Positions 1 to 8,903 of a stretch of 64,000 nucleotides of DNA are shown in pieces. The notes beneath the pieces were generated by a model, which ran no database searches, was not told where the DNA came from, and saw only the letters and a program-made list of their open reading frames with translations. Source of the stretch: Mucilaginibacter paludis DSM 18603. GTDB taxonomy: Bacteria; Bacteroidota; Bacteroidia; Sphingobacteriales; Sphingobacteriaceae. The stretch covers positions 4,172,432 to 4,236,431 of the forward strand of contig NZ_CM001403.1 in NCBI RefSeq assembly GCF_000166195.2, given 5' to 3'. Position numbers and translations under genes: made by a program. Position 1 is the stretch's first letter, and every line of letters begins with the position of its first letter.

Positions 1-60
1 CTTATCATTCTATCGGTCAACCGAGCGCGATAATTTTACACCATAAACAGAATCCATTTT

Positions 61-2187
61 ATGCAACCCGAAAAATTTTACTATGACAACAAGATCGTCC
101 GGAACTTTGGTATAGCAACCGTAGTTTGGGGCATCATAGGCATGACAGTTGGCCTACTGGTAGCAATACAATTGTACCGGCCCGGAATGAACATGGGTAA
201 CCAGTACACCACCTTTGGCCGCATCAGGCCGCTGCACACCAACGCGGTAATATTTGCCTTTGTTGGCAACGCTATTTTTATGGGTGTATATTACTCCTTA
301 CAGCGCTTGCTCAAGGCCCGCATGTTTAGCGATGTTTTAAGCAAGATCCATTTCTGGGGCTGGCAGCTTATTATTATTTCGGCAGTGATTACACTTCCAT
401 TAGGGCTAACAACATCGCATGAATATGCTGAACTGGAATGGCCCATCGATATTGCTATTACGCTGATTTGGGTTGTATTCGGTATCAACATGTTCGGTAC
501 CATATTTAAGCGCCGCGAAAGGCACCTGTATGTTGCCATTTGGTTTTACATCGCCACGTTTGTAACCATTGCTGTATTGCATATCGTTAACTCGGTTGAG
601 CTGCCTGTTTCTGCCTGGAAAAGCTATATGGTATATGCCGGTGTGCAGGATGCTTTGGTACAATGGTGGTACGGGCATAACGCGGTAGCATTTTTCCTGA
701 CAACACCTTACCTGGGCATGATGTATTACTTTTTGCCCAAAATGGCTAACCGGCCCATCTATTCCTATAAATTAAGTATCCTGCATTTTTGGGCATTGAT
801 ATTTATTTATATCTGGGCAGGTCCGCACCACTTGTTATATACCACCTTACCCGGATGGGCACAATCATTAGGTGTAGCGTTTTCCATTATGCTGATAGCG
901 CCAAGCTGGGGCGGGATGATCAACGGTTTGCTAACCTTACGCGGCGCATGGGATAAAGTACGGGATGATGTAGTGCTTAAATTTATGGTAGTTGGCCTTA
1001 CCGCTTATGGTATGGCTACTTTTGAAGGGCCCATGTTATCGTTAAAACAAATTAACGCCGTGGCCCACTTTACCGACTGGATTATTGCGCACGTACACGT
1101 AGGGGCATTGGGCTGGAATGGCTTTTTAACCTTCGCCATTTTATACTGGCTGATTCCGCGCATCTATAAAACCGAACTCTTCTCCAAAAAAATGGCGTCT
1201 TTCCATTTCTGGATCGGCACTTTGGGTATATTGTTTTACGCGGTGCCGATGTATTGGGCAGGCTTTACTCAAGGCTTAATGCTGAAAGAGTTTACAGCCG
1301 AAGGGATGCTGAAGTACCCCAGCTTTTTGGAAACTACACTGCGGATTATACCTATGCACGTGATGCGCTCTATCGGTGGTGGTATGTATCTGTTAGGTGT
1401 AATTGTGATGGCCTATAACTTAACGCGCACCATGCTGCAGGGCAGCCTGGTGGCTAACGAAGCCGCGCAGGCTATGCCGCTTGAGCCGGTGCATACTTTA
1501 GTACCCGAAAGCAGTTGGCACCGCAGGCTGGAACGCAAGCCCATCAAGTTAATGATTGCCGCCTTGCTGGTTATCCTTATCGGAACTTTTGTGGAGCTGA
1601 TGCCTACCTTAACCATATCATCAAACATCCCAACGATAGCCAGTGTAAAACCATATACGCCGCTCGAATTGCAGGGTCGTGATCTTTACATCAGAGAGGG
1701 CTGTTCAAACTGCCACTCGCAAACGGTAAGGCCGTTCCGGTCGGAAACAGAGCGTTACGGCGAATACAGCAAGGCCGGCGAATTTGTGTATGATCACCCC
1801 TTTTTATGGGGATCCAAACGTACCGGGCCCGATCTGGCCCGCGAAGGCGGTAAATACGGAAACGCCTGGCACTATAATCACCTGATGGATCCGCGCCTGA
1901 TGTCGCCGGGCAGTATCATGCCTAATTACGACTGGCTGATCACTCAAAAACTGGATACTACAACAACCGTAGCTAAAATAAACGCCATGCGTACATTGGG
2001 TGTTCCTTACGCCATAGGATATGAAAAGAAGGCCAACCAGGACCTGGACAAGCAGGCTAAGGAAATTGCCGACAACCTGGCTAAAGACCACATGAAGGTA
2101 AAAAGCAATAAAGAGATCATAGCCATTATTGCTTACCTGCAACGCTTAGGTACAGATATTAAAGCAAATAAAACAGCCAATAAATAA
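61..2187 (+). CDS. ccoNO: cbb3-type cytochrome c oxidase, fused CcoN-CcoO subunit
   Basis: This is the catalytic subunit of the high-affinity cbb3 terminal oxidase, which reduces O2 to water at the inner membrane. The first ~470 residues are the 12-helix CcoN domain. H59 in RPLHTN is a likely low-spin haem b ligand; H206 and the H256-H257 pair match the CuB ligands; the HVHVG histidines serve the haems. The last ~170 residues are CcoO, a membrane-anchored monohaem cytochrome c with C548-SN-C551-H552. The N-O fusion is usual in Bacteroidota, and 708 residues is a normal length. It leads a cco operon, and ccoQ begins 7 bp after its stop. ccoI and ccoS are not in the window and may lie upstream. 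The identification is firm. Confidence 0.97.
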   Translation: MQPEKFYYDNKIVRNFGIATVVWGIIGMTVGLLVAIQLYRPGMNMGNQYTTFGRIRPLHTNAVIFAFVGNAIFMGVYYSLQRLLKARMFSDVLSKIHFWGWQLIIISAVITLPLGLTTSHEYAELEWPIDIAITLIWVVFGINMFGTIFKRRERHLYVAIWFYIATFVTIAVLHIVNSVELPVSAWKSYMVYAGVQDALVQWWYGHNAVAFFLTTPYLGMMYYFLPKMANRPIYSYKLSILHFWALIFIYIWAGPHHLLYTTLPGWAQSLGVAFSIMLIAPSWGGMINGLLTLRGAWDKVRDDVVLKFMVVGLTAYGMATFEGPMLSLKQINAVAHFTDWIIAHVHVGALGWNGFLTFAILYWLIPRIYKTELFSKKMASFHFWIGTLGILFYAVPMYWAGFTQGLMLKEFTAEGMLKYPSFLETTLRIIPMHVMRSIGGGMYLLGVIVMAYNLTRTMLQGSLVANEAAQAMPLEPVHTLVPESSWHRRLERKPIKLMIAALLVILIGTFVELMPTLTISSNIPTIASVKPYTPLELQGRDLYIREGCSNCHSQTVRPFRSETERYGEYSKAGEFVYDHPFLWGSKRTGPDLAREGGKYGNAWHYNHLMDPRLMSPGSIMPNYDWLITQKLDTTTTVAKINAMRTLGVPYAIGYEKKANQDLDKQAKEIADNLAKDHMKVKSNKEIIAIIAYLQRLGTDIKANKTANK

Positions 2188-2194
2188 AATAGCC

Positions 2195-2386
2195 ATGTTT
2201 AAGCAGTTTACAGAAAACATATCGGGAAACCAGATCTATTTGCTTTCCTCGTTGGGTATATTCCTCGTATTTTTTATCGTAGTAACCGTTTTGCTGATGC
2301 GCCTTCACAAATCACACGTGGATCACATGAGCGACCTGCCCCTGCAAGATAACCTGATTAACCCATCTCAAAAATCACAATCATGA
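2195..2386 (+). CDS. ccoQ: CcoQ-like small membrane subunit of cbb3 oxidase
   Basis: A 63-residue protein with one membrane helix (about residues 15-36, rich in F, I, V and L) and a short polar C-terminal tail. Its position between ccoNO and ccoP and its size fit CcoQ/FixQ, which stabilises the assembled oxidase and has no catalytic residues. It overlaps ccoP by 4 bp (ATGA type), so the two are probably translationally coupled. The name rests on context and topology; CcoQ sequences are too short and variable for a motif-based call. Confidence 0.8.
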   Translation: MFKQFTENISGNQIYLLSSLGIFLVFFIVVTVLLMRLHKSHVDHMSDLPLQDNLINPSQKSQS

Positions 2387-3285
2387 AATTTTACCGGATA
2401 GCTATTTTATTGCCTTTGCTGTTGTTTGCACAACCGGCTCTTGCCGCCAATGACAGCCTGTTGCCCGGAGATGTGATGAATGCGATTGGTTATGTGGCCA
2501 TCATTTTAGCCCTAATACTATTTTTGGCCGTGATGCTGATGTTGTTGCGCACATTTAAGGTGCTTACCCGCATCATTTTAAAAATGGACGGCTATACTGA
2601 GGAGCAGATAGCTGCGGAAATGGCGCCAGCTAAAAAGGAGAAAAAGCCCACAGGAGAAGTATGGAATAAATTACTCTCTTTAAGGCCTTTATCGGAAGAA
2701 AAGGAAATCCTGATTGAGCACGATTATGACGGTATACAAGAGCTGGATAACCCTACGCCAACCTGGTTTATGGTGCTTTTTTATGGCACTATCACATTTG
2801 CCGTAGGATACTTGCTGGTTTATCACGTTTTGGGTATAGGCCAGTTGCAGTATGATGAGTATAAAACCGAGGTGGCCCAGGCGGATATTGCCAAAAAGGA
2901 ATATCTGAGCAAAGCGGCTAACCGCGTTGACGAAAATACCGTGAAACTGGTTTCTGATCCGGCTGTACTGGCGTCGGGACAGGCCATATTCAAACAAACC
3001 TGCTCGCCTTGCCACGGCGAACATGGGCAGGGTGTTGTAGGGCCTAACCTAACCGATGATTACTGGTTACATGGCAGCAAAATAAGCGATTTGTTTAAAA
3101 CCATTAAATATGGTGTAGCTGCTAAGGGCATGCCTACATGGGAAAAACAATTATCGCCCAAACAAATATCCGATGTGGCCAACTATATCAAATCAATCCA
3201 CGACACACATCCTGCCGGAGCCAAAGAGCCGCAAGGGGTAAAAGAGGTTGACGAAGCAGCCTCAACAAAACTGGCTTCAAAATAA
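2383..3285 (+). CDS. ccoP: cbb3 oxidase cytochrome c subunit CcoP (monohaem form)
   Basis: This subunit delivers electrons from periplasmic donors to CcoO and CcoN. A signal-like N-terminus ending in ALAA is followed by a membrane helix (about residues 32-60), a charged cytoplasmic stretch, a second helix (about 128-148) and a C-terminal cytochrome c domain. Only one CxxCH motif is present (C207-SP-C210-H211), with a plausible axial Met in KGMPTW. Proteobacterial CcoP has two haems. The monohaem, two-helix form is what I expect in Bacteroidota, so I do not call it truncated. The C-terminal tail is polar and low in complexity. The gene lies between ccoQ and ccoG in the same operon. Confidence 0.93.
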   Translation: MKFYRIAILLPLLLFAQPALAANDSLLPGDVMNAIGYVAIILALILFLAVMLMLLRTFKVLTRIILKMDGYTEEQIAAEMAPAKKEKKPTGEVWNKLLSLRPLSEEKEILIEHDYDGIQELDNPTPTWFMVLFYGTITFAVGYLLVYHVLGIGQLQYDEYKTEVAQADIAKKEYLSKAANRVDENTVKLVSDPAVLASGQAIFKQTCSPCHGEHGQGVVGPNLTDDYWLHGSKISDLFKTIKYGVAAKGMPTWEKQLSPKQISDVANYIKSIHDTHPAGAKEPQGVKEVDEAASTKLASK

Positions 3286-3295
3286 ACCTGAACAG

Positions 3296-4669
3296 ATGAG
3301 CGGATTATTAGTTGCGGAGGAAAGTGGAAAACGGAGATGGATGTATCCGCTTGTTCGTAAGGGTACTTATTATAAGTGGCGCAACTTGTTGAGTTACGTT
3401 TATCTGATCTTCTTTTTCACGGGCCCTTTTTTACGTATTGACGGCCAGCCGCTGTTAATGCTGAATTTTGTGGACCGCCAGTTTGTTTTGCTGGGCCAGG
3501 TATTCTGGCCTCAGGATATTTTTCTATTCATGCTGGCATCGCTGGTGTTTTTGGTTTGTATTGTTTTATTCACTATCGCTTTCGGCCGAATATTTTGTGG
3601 CTGGATTTGCCCGCAAACCATATTTATGGAAATGGTATTCCGTAAGATAGAGATCTGGATAGAGGGTGATGCCAACAAACGCAAAAAGCTGGATGCCGGG
3701 CCCTGGACCAAAGAGAAAATTATTAAAAAGACAGTTAAACATCAGCTGTTTATTGTGGTGTCTTTTTTAATCGCCAATACTTTTCTGGCCTATATCATCG
3801 GTAGCCAGGGATTGATCCGCATTATCACTGAGCCCATCAATAAACATTGGGTAGGTTTTTTTAGCATCTGGGTATTTACCATTGTTTTTTACCTGGTGTA
3901 CAGCCAGGTGCGCGAATTAGTTTGCACCCTGATTTGTCCTTACGGCAGGTTACAAAGCGTATTGATAGATCAGCATACCCTGGTGGTGGCTTATAATGAT
4001 GTACGCGGCGAGCCCAGGGGTAAGCTTGAAAGAGTACCCAATCTGTTAAACCCCAAAGGGGATTGTGTTGACTGCGGTTTGTGTGTGGCTGTTTGCCCAA
4101 CGGGCATAGATATCCGCAAGGGTACGCAGATTGATTGCATCAACTGTACCGTGTGTATCGATGCCTGCGACGAGGTGATGGATAAGATCCATAAACCCCG
4201 CAAACTGATCGGTTTCTTTTCCGAAAATATGATCCGCCGCGGCGAAAAACCGAGCTTTAACACCCGTATGATGGCCTACACAGCAGTAATAACTGTGTTG
4301 CTTGGCGTTTTGAGTTACTTTGTTTTAAGCAGGAGCGATATGGACATCACCGTGATGCGTAGCGCGGGTATGCTTTACCAGCAGCAGCCGGGCGGCTATA
4401 TCAGTAATATTTATAATGCCGAGATCATCAATAAAACGGATAAAAGCCGCACTATCGCTATCCGAGCTGATGATCCGTCAATTCAAATAAAATATATACA
4501 AGCGCCAGGCACAATTGCCAGCGGGGGGGCGGTTAAGGCGGTATTTTTTATCCTCGTGCCCGAATCAAAAATACATGCTGCAAAAACAGATATCCATCTG
4601 CAGCTAATAAGTGGGCAAAGGGTTATACAAACCGTGAACACTGCTTTTATAGGACCAATAAACGATTGA
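3296..4669 (+). CDS. ccoG: cbb3 oxidase accessory ferredoxin-like protein CcoG/FixG
   Basis: CcoG is a polytopic iron-sulfur protein needed for copper handling during cbb3 assembly. Membrane helices surround a cytoplasmic ferredoxin domain with two 4Fe-4S motifs, CVDCGLCVAVCP and CINCTVCIDAC. Additional cysteine pairs occur in FCGWICPQ and CTLICPYG. The C-terminal ~120 residues form an Ig-like periplasmic domain after a last helix. A longer frame opens at 3248 but would overlap the end of ccoP by 38 bp. The Met at 3296, 10 bp after the ccoP stop, is the better start and gives 457 residues. Confidence 0.95.
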   Translation: MSGLLVAEESGKRRWMYPLVRKGTYYKWRNLLSYVYLIFFFTGPFLRIDGQPLLMLNFVDRQFVLLGQVFWPQDIFLFMLASLVFLVCIVLFTIAFGRIFCGWICPQTIFMEMVFRKIEIWIEGDANKRKKLDAGPWTKEKIIKKTVKHQLFIVVSFLIANTFLAYIIGSQGLIRIITEPINKHWVGFFSIWVFTIVFYLVYSQVRELVCTLICPYGRLQSVLIDQHTLVVAYNDVRGEPRGKLERVPNLLNPKGDCVDCGLCVAVCPTGIDIRKGTQIDCINCTVCIDACDEVMDKIHKPRKLIGFFSENMIRRGEKPSFNTRMMAYTAVITVLLGVLSYFVLSRSDMDITVMRSAGMLYQQQPGGYISNIYNAEIINKTDKSRTIAIRADDPSIQIKYIQAPGTIASGGAVKAVFFILVPESKIHAAKTDIHLQLISGQRVIQTVNTAFIGPIND

Positions 4670-4673
4670 TAAA

Positions 4674-5096
4674 ATGAACTGGGGAAAGGCAATTATTACG
4701 GGTATGATCACTTTCATGCTTTTTATTCTGGCGATGAGCATTTACATGTTTATGGCTCCTACGGATGATTACGATCATCAATATTATGAAAAAGGTTTAA
4801 CCTTTAACCACGACTATAACCGGGAAGAACAGGTAACTAAAGACCATGCCCAACCATTGGTGAGGCTGACAGATCAAAACATTAACTTTCATTTCACGGC
4901 TCCGGCAAAGGGCAAGGTAAAGTTTATGCGGCCGGCCAATACAGCCTTAGATGCCACTTACCAATTTAATACCGATAAAGGTATAGATGCTGATTTACCC
5001 CGGCTGGAAATTCCGGCAGGGGAGTGGCAGCTAACCGTTGAATGGCAAAGCAATCAAAAATCGTACTTGTATCACCAGGAACTATATATCAAATGA
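4674..5096 (+). CDS. ccoH: FixH/CcoH-family cbb3 oxidase assembly protein
   Basis: A 140-residue membrane-anchored protein. One N-terminal helix (about residues 7-28) is followed by a periplasmic beta-rich domain containing the typical YYEKGLTFNHDY segment. FixH/CcoH associates with the cbb3 assembly intermediate and is needed for its stability. It starts 4 bp after ccoG, and its stop overlaps the next start in an ATGA arrangement, so it belongs to the cco operon. No metal-binding motif stands out. Confidence 0.88.
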   Translation: MNWGKAIITGMITFMLFILAMSIYMFMAPTDDYDHQYYEKGLTFNHDYNREEQVTKDHAQPLVRLTDQNINFHFTAPAKGKVKFMRPANTALDATYQFNTDKGIDADLPRLEIPAGEWQLTVEWQSNQKSYLYHQELYIK

Positions 5097-5782
5097 GCAA
5101 TAACGAGATCGCGTTTTTTATAGGCCTGTTTGGGAGTGTGCATTGCATCGGCATGTGCGGTCCGCTGGCCTTCGCGGTTCCGGTTGTAAAAAATAATTGG
5201 TGGCTGCTTGTTGCCGATAAGGTAACCTACAACGTAGGCCGGATGTTAAGTTACACTTTTTTAGGCTTGCTGATGGGCTTGATAGGAAGGCAGCTATGGC
5301 TATCTGGCTTGCAGCAGGGTGTAAGCATGGTAAGTGGGATGCTGATTATTATGGCCGGCTTATCCCGGCTTTTAAAAATAAGGCTGGTGCATCATCCTGT
5401 ATTTTCGTCGTTATTACAGCCGGTTAACCGCTTATTACAATATGCTCTGCAACATCAGGCAGGGCATTTGATGATAGGCGTGCTGAACGGATTTTTACCC
5501 TGTGGCTTTGTTTACCTGGCACTGGTAGGCGCTATAAATACCCCGTCGCCATGGGGCGCCGCCCAATACATGTTTTGGTTTGGCGCAGGTACTTTCCCCC
5601 TGATGCTTGCGGCTACCGTAGGCTCGGGTTTTATGGGGCCGCTTGTGCGCAGGCGTATCAATAGGGCCATGCCTTATTTAATGGTTTGCATCGGCTTTTG
5701 GTTTATCCTTCGCGGCATGAATCTGGATATTCCTTATTTAAGTCCCTCAAAATCAATTTCAGGTAGCAATATTTGCCATTAG
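5093..5782 (+). CDS. SafE/TauE-type (DsbD_2) membrane protein linked to cbb3 maturation
   Basis: A 229-residue protein with about six membrane helices. It has the HCIGMCGP motif near the N-terminus (about residues 18-25) and GFLPCGFVYLA mid-protein, the paired Cys-containing helices of the DsbD-like 'sulfite exporter TauE/SafE' family often found at the end of cco operons. The likely role is copper or thiol handling for oxidase maturation, inferred from context; sulfite export is not implied. A frame opens at 5042, but the Met at 5093 overlaps the ccoH stop by 4 bp (ATGA) and restores normal operon spacing, so I use it. Confidence 0.85.
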   Translation: MSNNEIAFFIGLFGSVHCIGMCGPLAFAVPVVKNNWWLLVADKVTYNVGRMLSYTFLGLLMGLIGRQLWLSGLQQGVSMVSGMLIIMAGLSRLLKIRLVHHPVFSSLLQPVNRLLQYALQHQAGHLMIGVLNGFLPCGFVYLALVGAINTPSPWGAAQYMFWFGAGTFPLMLAATVGSGFMGPLVRRRINRAMPYLMVCIGFWFILRGMNLDIPYLSPSKSISGSNICH

Positions 5783-5867
5783 GGTATTCAGAGCTAAATA
5801 ATAATGCCGATATTTATGGTTTGCCTAAAGGTGGCAATCTATAAAATGCTTTTGTTAAATTACAGCT

Positions 5868-6605
5868 ATGCTAAGACATCTGGGTACCAAACGAACGTAT
5901 GGGCACAATGTTAAATTGGCCTCGTTGCTGGGCTTAACCGCCGGATTTGTAAATGCCTCGGGTTTTTTGGCTTTTGCTGTGCTTACCACCAATGTAACCG
6001 GGCATGCGGCCTTATTTGCCGAACGTATTGCTTTACAGGATTGGAAAACCGCCCGTGTGGTTGCCCTTTGGATGTTTCTTTTTTTAGCAGGTAGCTTTTT
6101 TTGCAGCCTCATCGTGTCGTGGATTGGCCGCAACCAACGATACTCGTATGTTATCCCTATCCTTATCGAGATCGTTATCCTGCTTGTGGTGGCCCTGTCG
6201 GGTTACCGGTACGATCATAGCCTGGTTGCCAAAGAACTGTATGCCGGGAGCCTGCTTTTTGCTATGGGGCTTCAAAACTCGCTGGTATCACTTGTTTCGG
6301 GCTCTGTAGTCCGGACAACGCACCTAACCGGAACTTTTACCGATTTGGGAATAGAATTAGGGCAGGTTGTTCAAAAGAAACGGGAAGACCGGCCCGCACT
6401 TGCCTCGCGCATTAAGCTTAGGTTGGTTATTATCGTTTTTTTTATGAGCGGGGCATTAGCCGGTGCTTATTTATTTCGCCGGTTTAGTTATCACTCCTTT
6501 TTGATCCCGGTGGCTATCCTGGCCCTTACACTTTTATCTGATGTTTTCAGGATTAGGGTAAAGTGGTATTACCGGCAATTGCATAATCCGTTTAAAAAAC
6601 ATTGA
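5868..6605 (+). CDS. DUF1275 (YoaK-type) integral membrane protein
   Basis: A 245-residue protein with about six helices and the family's opening pattern (LASLLGLTAGFVNASGFLAF) followed by TTNVTGHAALF. A second conserved stretch, MGLQNSLVSLVSGSVVRTTHLTGTFTD, lies mid-protein. DUF1275/YoaK proteins have no settled function. It sits 85 bp after the cco operon on the same strand, and I see no clear terminator between them, so read-through is possible. Confidence 0.85.
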   Translation: MLRHLGTKRTYGHNVKLASLLGLTAGFVNASGFLAFAVLTTNVTGHAALFAERIALQDWKTARVVALWMFLFLAGSFFCSLIVSWIGRNQRYSYVIPILIEIVILLVVALSGYRYDHSLVAKELYAGSLLFAMGLQNSLVSLVSGSVVRTTHLTGTFTDLGIELGQVVQKKREDRPALASRIKLRLVIIVFFMSGALAGAYLFRRFSYHSFLIPVAILALTLLSDVFRIRVKWYYRQLHNPFKKH

Positions 6606-6725
6606 TTGACTTTGGTGGAAATACAGCAAGCGTATTGACTATCTTGATGATGGTGATTTAAAGAAATAAAATACGATAGTTGAAGCGTAATAGCAGGTTA
6701 TTTTATAGCTTGATTAGCTTTTTAA

Positions 6726-6745
6726 AATGTGAGACGGATCACTTT
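6726..6745 (+). promoter_or_regulatory. CRP/FNR-type box upstream of the small membrane protein gene
   Basis: AATGTGA-N6-TCACTTT, one mismatch from a perfect palindrome, centred at 6735.5. A -7-like element (GATATTTG, 6787-6794) downstream would place transcription near 6797, putting the box at about -62, a class I activator position. The same box and promoter arrangement occurs upstream of the FixL-like kinase at 12243. Confidence 0.6.
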
Positions 6746-6814
6746 TTTTTGAAATACAGATCATGGTTCAGGCCGGATAATCGCGGGATATTTGTATAAC
6801 AAAAAGAAACAATC

Positions 6815-7162
6815 ATGGCTACTTTAACAACACAACACGCCCAGTGGACAACTCAAGAAGGGAAAAAAGAACAAGAAAGCAATCTGTGGAATAAGTGGCT
6901 TGCTTTTGCCGATAGCCAGGCATCCAAAAAAACCATGTGGTTTATGGTTGCATTGATGGGGCAAGGTGTACTTTTTTTACCGATTCCGGCTTTATTGATG
7001 TACTATTTTGATGCTCCTATTTATGTGTTAGCTATAACACTCGGCTTATTTTTTGCAAACTTTATAGCCGGTATGGGCGGTTCAAATATACGCACAACAC
7101 TTTCGCTATTTGCTCTGAGCATTATAACGCATTTAATTATGCTGCTGGTGTTTATATTATAA
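6815..7162 (+). CDS. Unknown small membrane protein, candidate member of the O2-response regulon
   Basis: I do not recognise this 115-residue protein. Residues 1-45 are polar and Gln/Lys-rich. Three hydrophobic segments follow at about 46-66, 68-90 and 95-115, with almost nothing after the last. There are no cysteines or obvious cofactor ligands. It stands alone, between a CRP/FNR-type box upstream and a strong intrinsic terminator downstream (7276-7308), which makes a real, individually regulated gene likely. Its place between the cbb3 operon and hemN-ldhA, plus the box, suggests expression under low oxygen. Confidence 0.75.
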   Translation: MATLTTQHAQWTTQEGKKEQESNLWNKWLAFADSQASKKTMWFMVALMGQGVLFLPIPALLMYYFDAPIYVLAITLGLFFANFIAGMGGSNIRTTLSLFALSIITHLIMLLVFIL

Positions 7163-7528
7163 GCCAATGCAGGTAAACATGGCGATAAATACTTCTGTGG
7201 AGAAAATATTTTAATACCGGGTAGCTGGTATCTATCCGCAAAGAGTTTTTATTGCTGTGTTGTTTTTTAATAATGAAGTGAGGCTGATTGTATCAGCTTC
7301 GCTTTTTTATTTGCAAAGTTTTGCGGCGGTTGGCTGAACTATAGGGGAAGGGTTTAAGATCTCTTCAAAATATTCCCTAACAATATGCATTAATATTTCA
7401 AGGTTTTGCAAAGGCATTGAACCGGTTTGAGCGTTAAACCTAAGGGTATATCAAATTATTAAGGTAACTAACCCATCAAACCATCCCGATACAGATTGGG
7501 GGAACTGCACATTAACCGCAGTCAAACC
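7163..7528. other. Intergenic stretch without a gene
   Basis: This is a 366-bp gap between two convergent transcription units. It contains the intrinsic terminator of the upstream gene. After it I see no supported ORF, RNA gene or repeat. Confidence 0.6.
7276..7308 (+). terminator. Intrinsic terminator after the small membrane protein gene
   Basis: A 13-bp stem (two G-T pairs) with a TGT loop, arms 7276-7288 and 7292-7304, runs directly into a T tract ending at 7308. Confidence 0.85.
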
Positions 7529-8893
7529 TTACACAGCCATGCTGAAGAGCTGTGTGGTAGGTACATTGGCCCACAACCGCGCATCAAGCGCCATGCAAAT
7601 ATTGCGCAGGAAGCCTTTACCCAGCGGTGTTACGGTAAGGCCGCCGGGGCTTAGCTCAATCAGCCCGTCATTGGCCAGGACCTGCAACCGCTGTATGCCT
7701 TCGGCTACAGCATGGCTTGGAACTGCTAAATGATGCCATTCGGTATGGCCCTTACACATGATATCCAGAATATGCTGGCGGATAATCAAGTCGTCATCGG
7801 TGAGCAAATGCCCTTTAAAAACAGGTAGCTTGCCGCTATTTACCAGTTGCAGGTACTCTTCAACAGTTTTAACATTTTGAGCAAACGCGTTGTATGAATC
7901 ACTGATTGATGATACCCCCAAACCGATTAATAGCCGGGTATGCTGTTGGGTATAACCCATAAAGTTACGATGCAAATTACCCGACTTTTCGGCCATAAAA
8001 AGCTCATCGTCTGGTAAGGCAAAGTGGTCCATCCCTATTTCATGATAGCCATAGCTTTTGAACAGGCTAACGCCAATTTTGTGTAGCCTGGTTTTGGCTT
8101 CGGCGTTGGGGAGGTCTTGTTCTGTAAAACGCCTTTGCCCGGGTTTTATCCAGGGTACATGCGCATAGCTGTAAAATGCTATCCGGTCGGGCATTAATTT
8201 CGATACGATTTCAAGTGTATTGATCAGGCCCTCCACCGTTTGTAAGGGCAGGCCGTAAATCAGGTCGTAATTAATTGAGGTATATCCTATTTGCCTCGCC
8301 TGCTGCGTTATGGCGGTTACCTGCTCCACACTTTGATCGCGATTGATGATGAACTGCACCTTCGGGTCAAAATCCTGTATGCCCAGGCTTAAACGGGTAA
8401 AGCCAAGCTCGTATAGGGTTTGCAGATGGTCGAAAGAAGTATTAGCCGGATGGGCCTCAAAACTAAACTCAGCCCTGGGATGTACTACGCTATCCTTCAG
8501 CAGGCCTTTAATCAGATCGTTTAAATTATCGGCGCTAAAAAAAGTTGGTGTGCCTCCGCCTAAATGGATCTCGCGGATAACCGGTTTTTCGTCCATCATT
8601 TGCAGATACATAGCCCATTCCGTTAATACCGCGTCAATATAGGGTATTTCAACAGTATGGTTTTTGGTAATGCGGGTGTTGCAACCGCAATAAGTGCAAA
8701 GGCTTTCGCAAAAGGGCAGGTGTATGTACAAGCTCAGTCCGTCGGTGCCATTGCTCTCTTTAAAAGATAGTTTAACAGAATCTTCCCAGCCCGTTAGGCT
8801 AAATGCAGCCGTATCCCAATAAGGCATAGTAGGGTAACTGGTATAACGCGGAGCCGCTACATTGTATTTGCCGGCCAAATATTGATCCACCAT
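7529..8893 (-). CDS. hemN: Oxygen-independent coproporphyrinogen III oxidase HemN
   Basis: A radical-SAM enzyme that converts coproporphyrinogen III to protoporphyrinogen IX without O2, so haem synthesis continues when oxygen is low. The N-terminal YTSYPT segment, the cluster motif in HLPFCESLCTYCGC (CxxxCxxC) and the SAM-binding LGGGTPTF are present; a C-terminal HemN domain completes 454 residues. It lies 10 bp downstream of the 2-hydroxyacid dehydrogenase gene on the same strand, so it should be transcribed from the box-containing promoter at 9946-10014. FixK/FNR control of hemN is classical in other phyla. Confidence 0.95.
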   Translation of the reverse strand: MVDQYLAGKYNVAAPRYTSYPTMPYWDTAAFSLTGWEDSVKLSFKESNGTDGLSLYIHLPFCESLCTYCGCNTRITKNHTVEIPYIDAVLTEWAMYLQMMDEKPVIREIHLGGGTPTFFSADNLNDLIKGLLKDSVVHPRAEFSFEAHPANTSFDHLQTLYELGFTRLSLGIQDFDPKVQFIINRDQSVEQVTAITQQARQIGYTSINYDLIYGLPLQTVEGLINTLEIVSKLMPDRIAFYSYAHVPWIKPGQRRFTEQDLPNAEAKTRLHKIGVSLFKSYGYHEIGMDHFALPDDELFMAEKSGNLHRNFMGYTQQHTRLLIGLGVSSISDSYNAFAQNVKTVEEYLQLVNSGKLPVFKGHLLTDDDLIIRQHILDIMCKGHTEWHHLAVPSHAVAEGIQRLQVLANDGLIELSPGGLTVTPLGKGFLRNICMALDARLWANVPTTQLFSMAV

Positions 8894-8903
8894 AATTACC
8901 GTA

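Noticed and set aside
1..60. Possible 3' end of a gene (ccoS or ccoI) upstream of ccoNO
   Set aside because: Frames 1 and 2 are open from the edge to stops at 33 and 46, but the few residues do not match CcoS or CcoI recognisably.
5819..5845. TTGCC/GGCAA mini-hairpin after the cco operon as a terminator
   Set aside because: Only 5-bp arms and no T tract.
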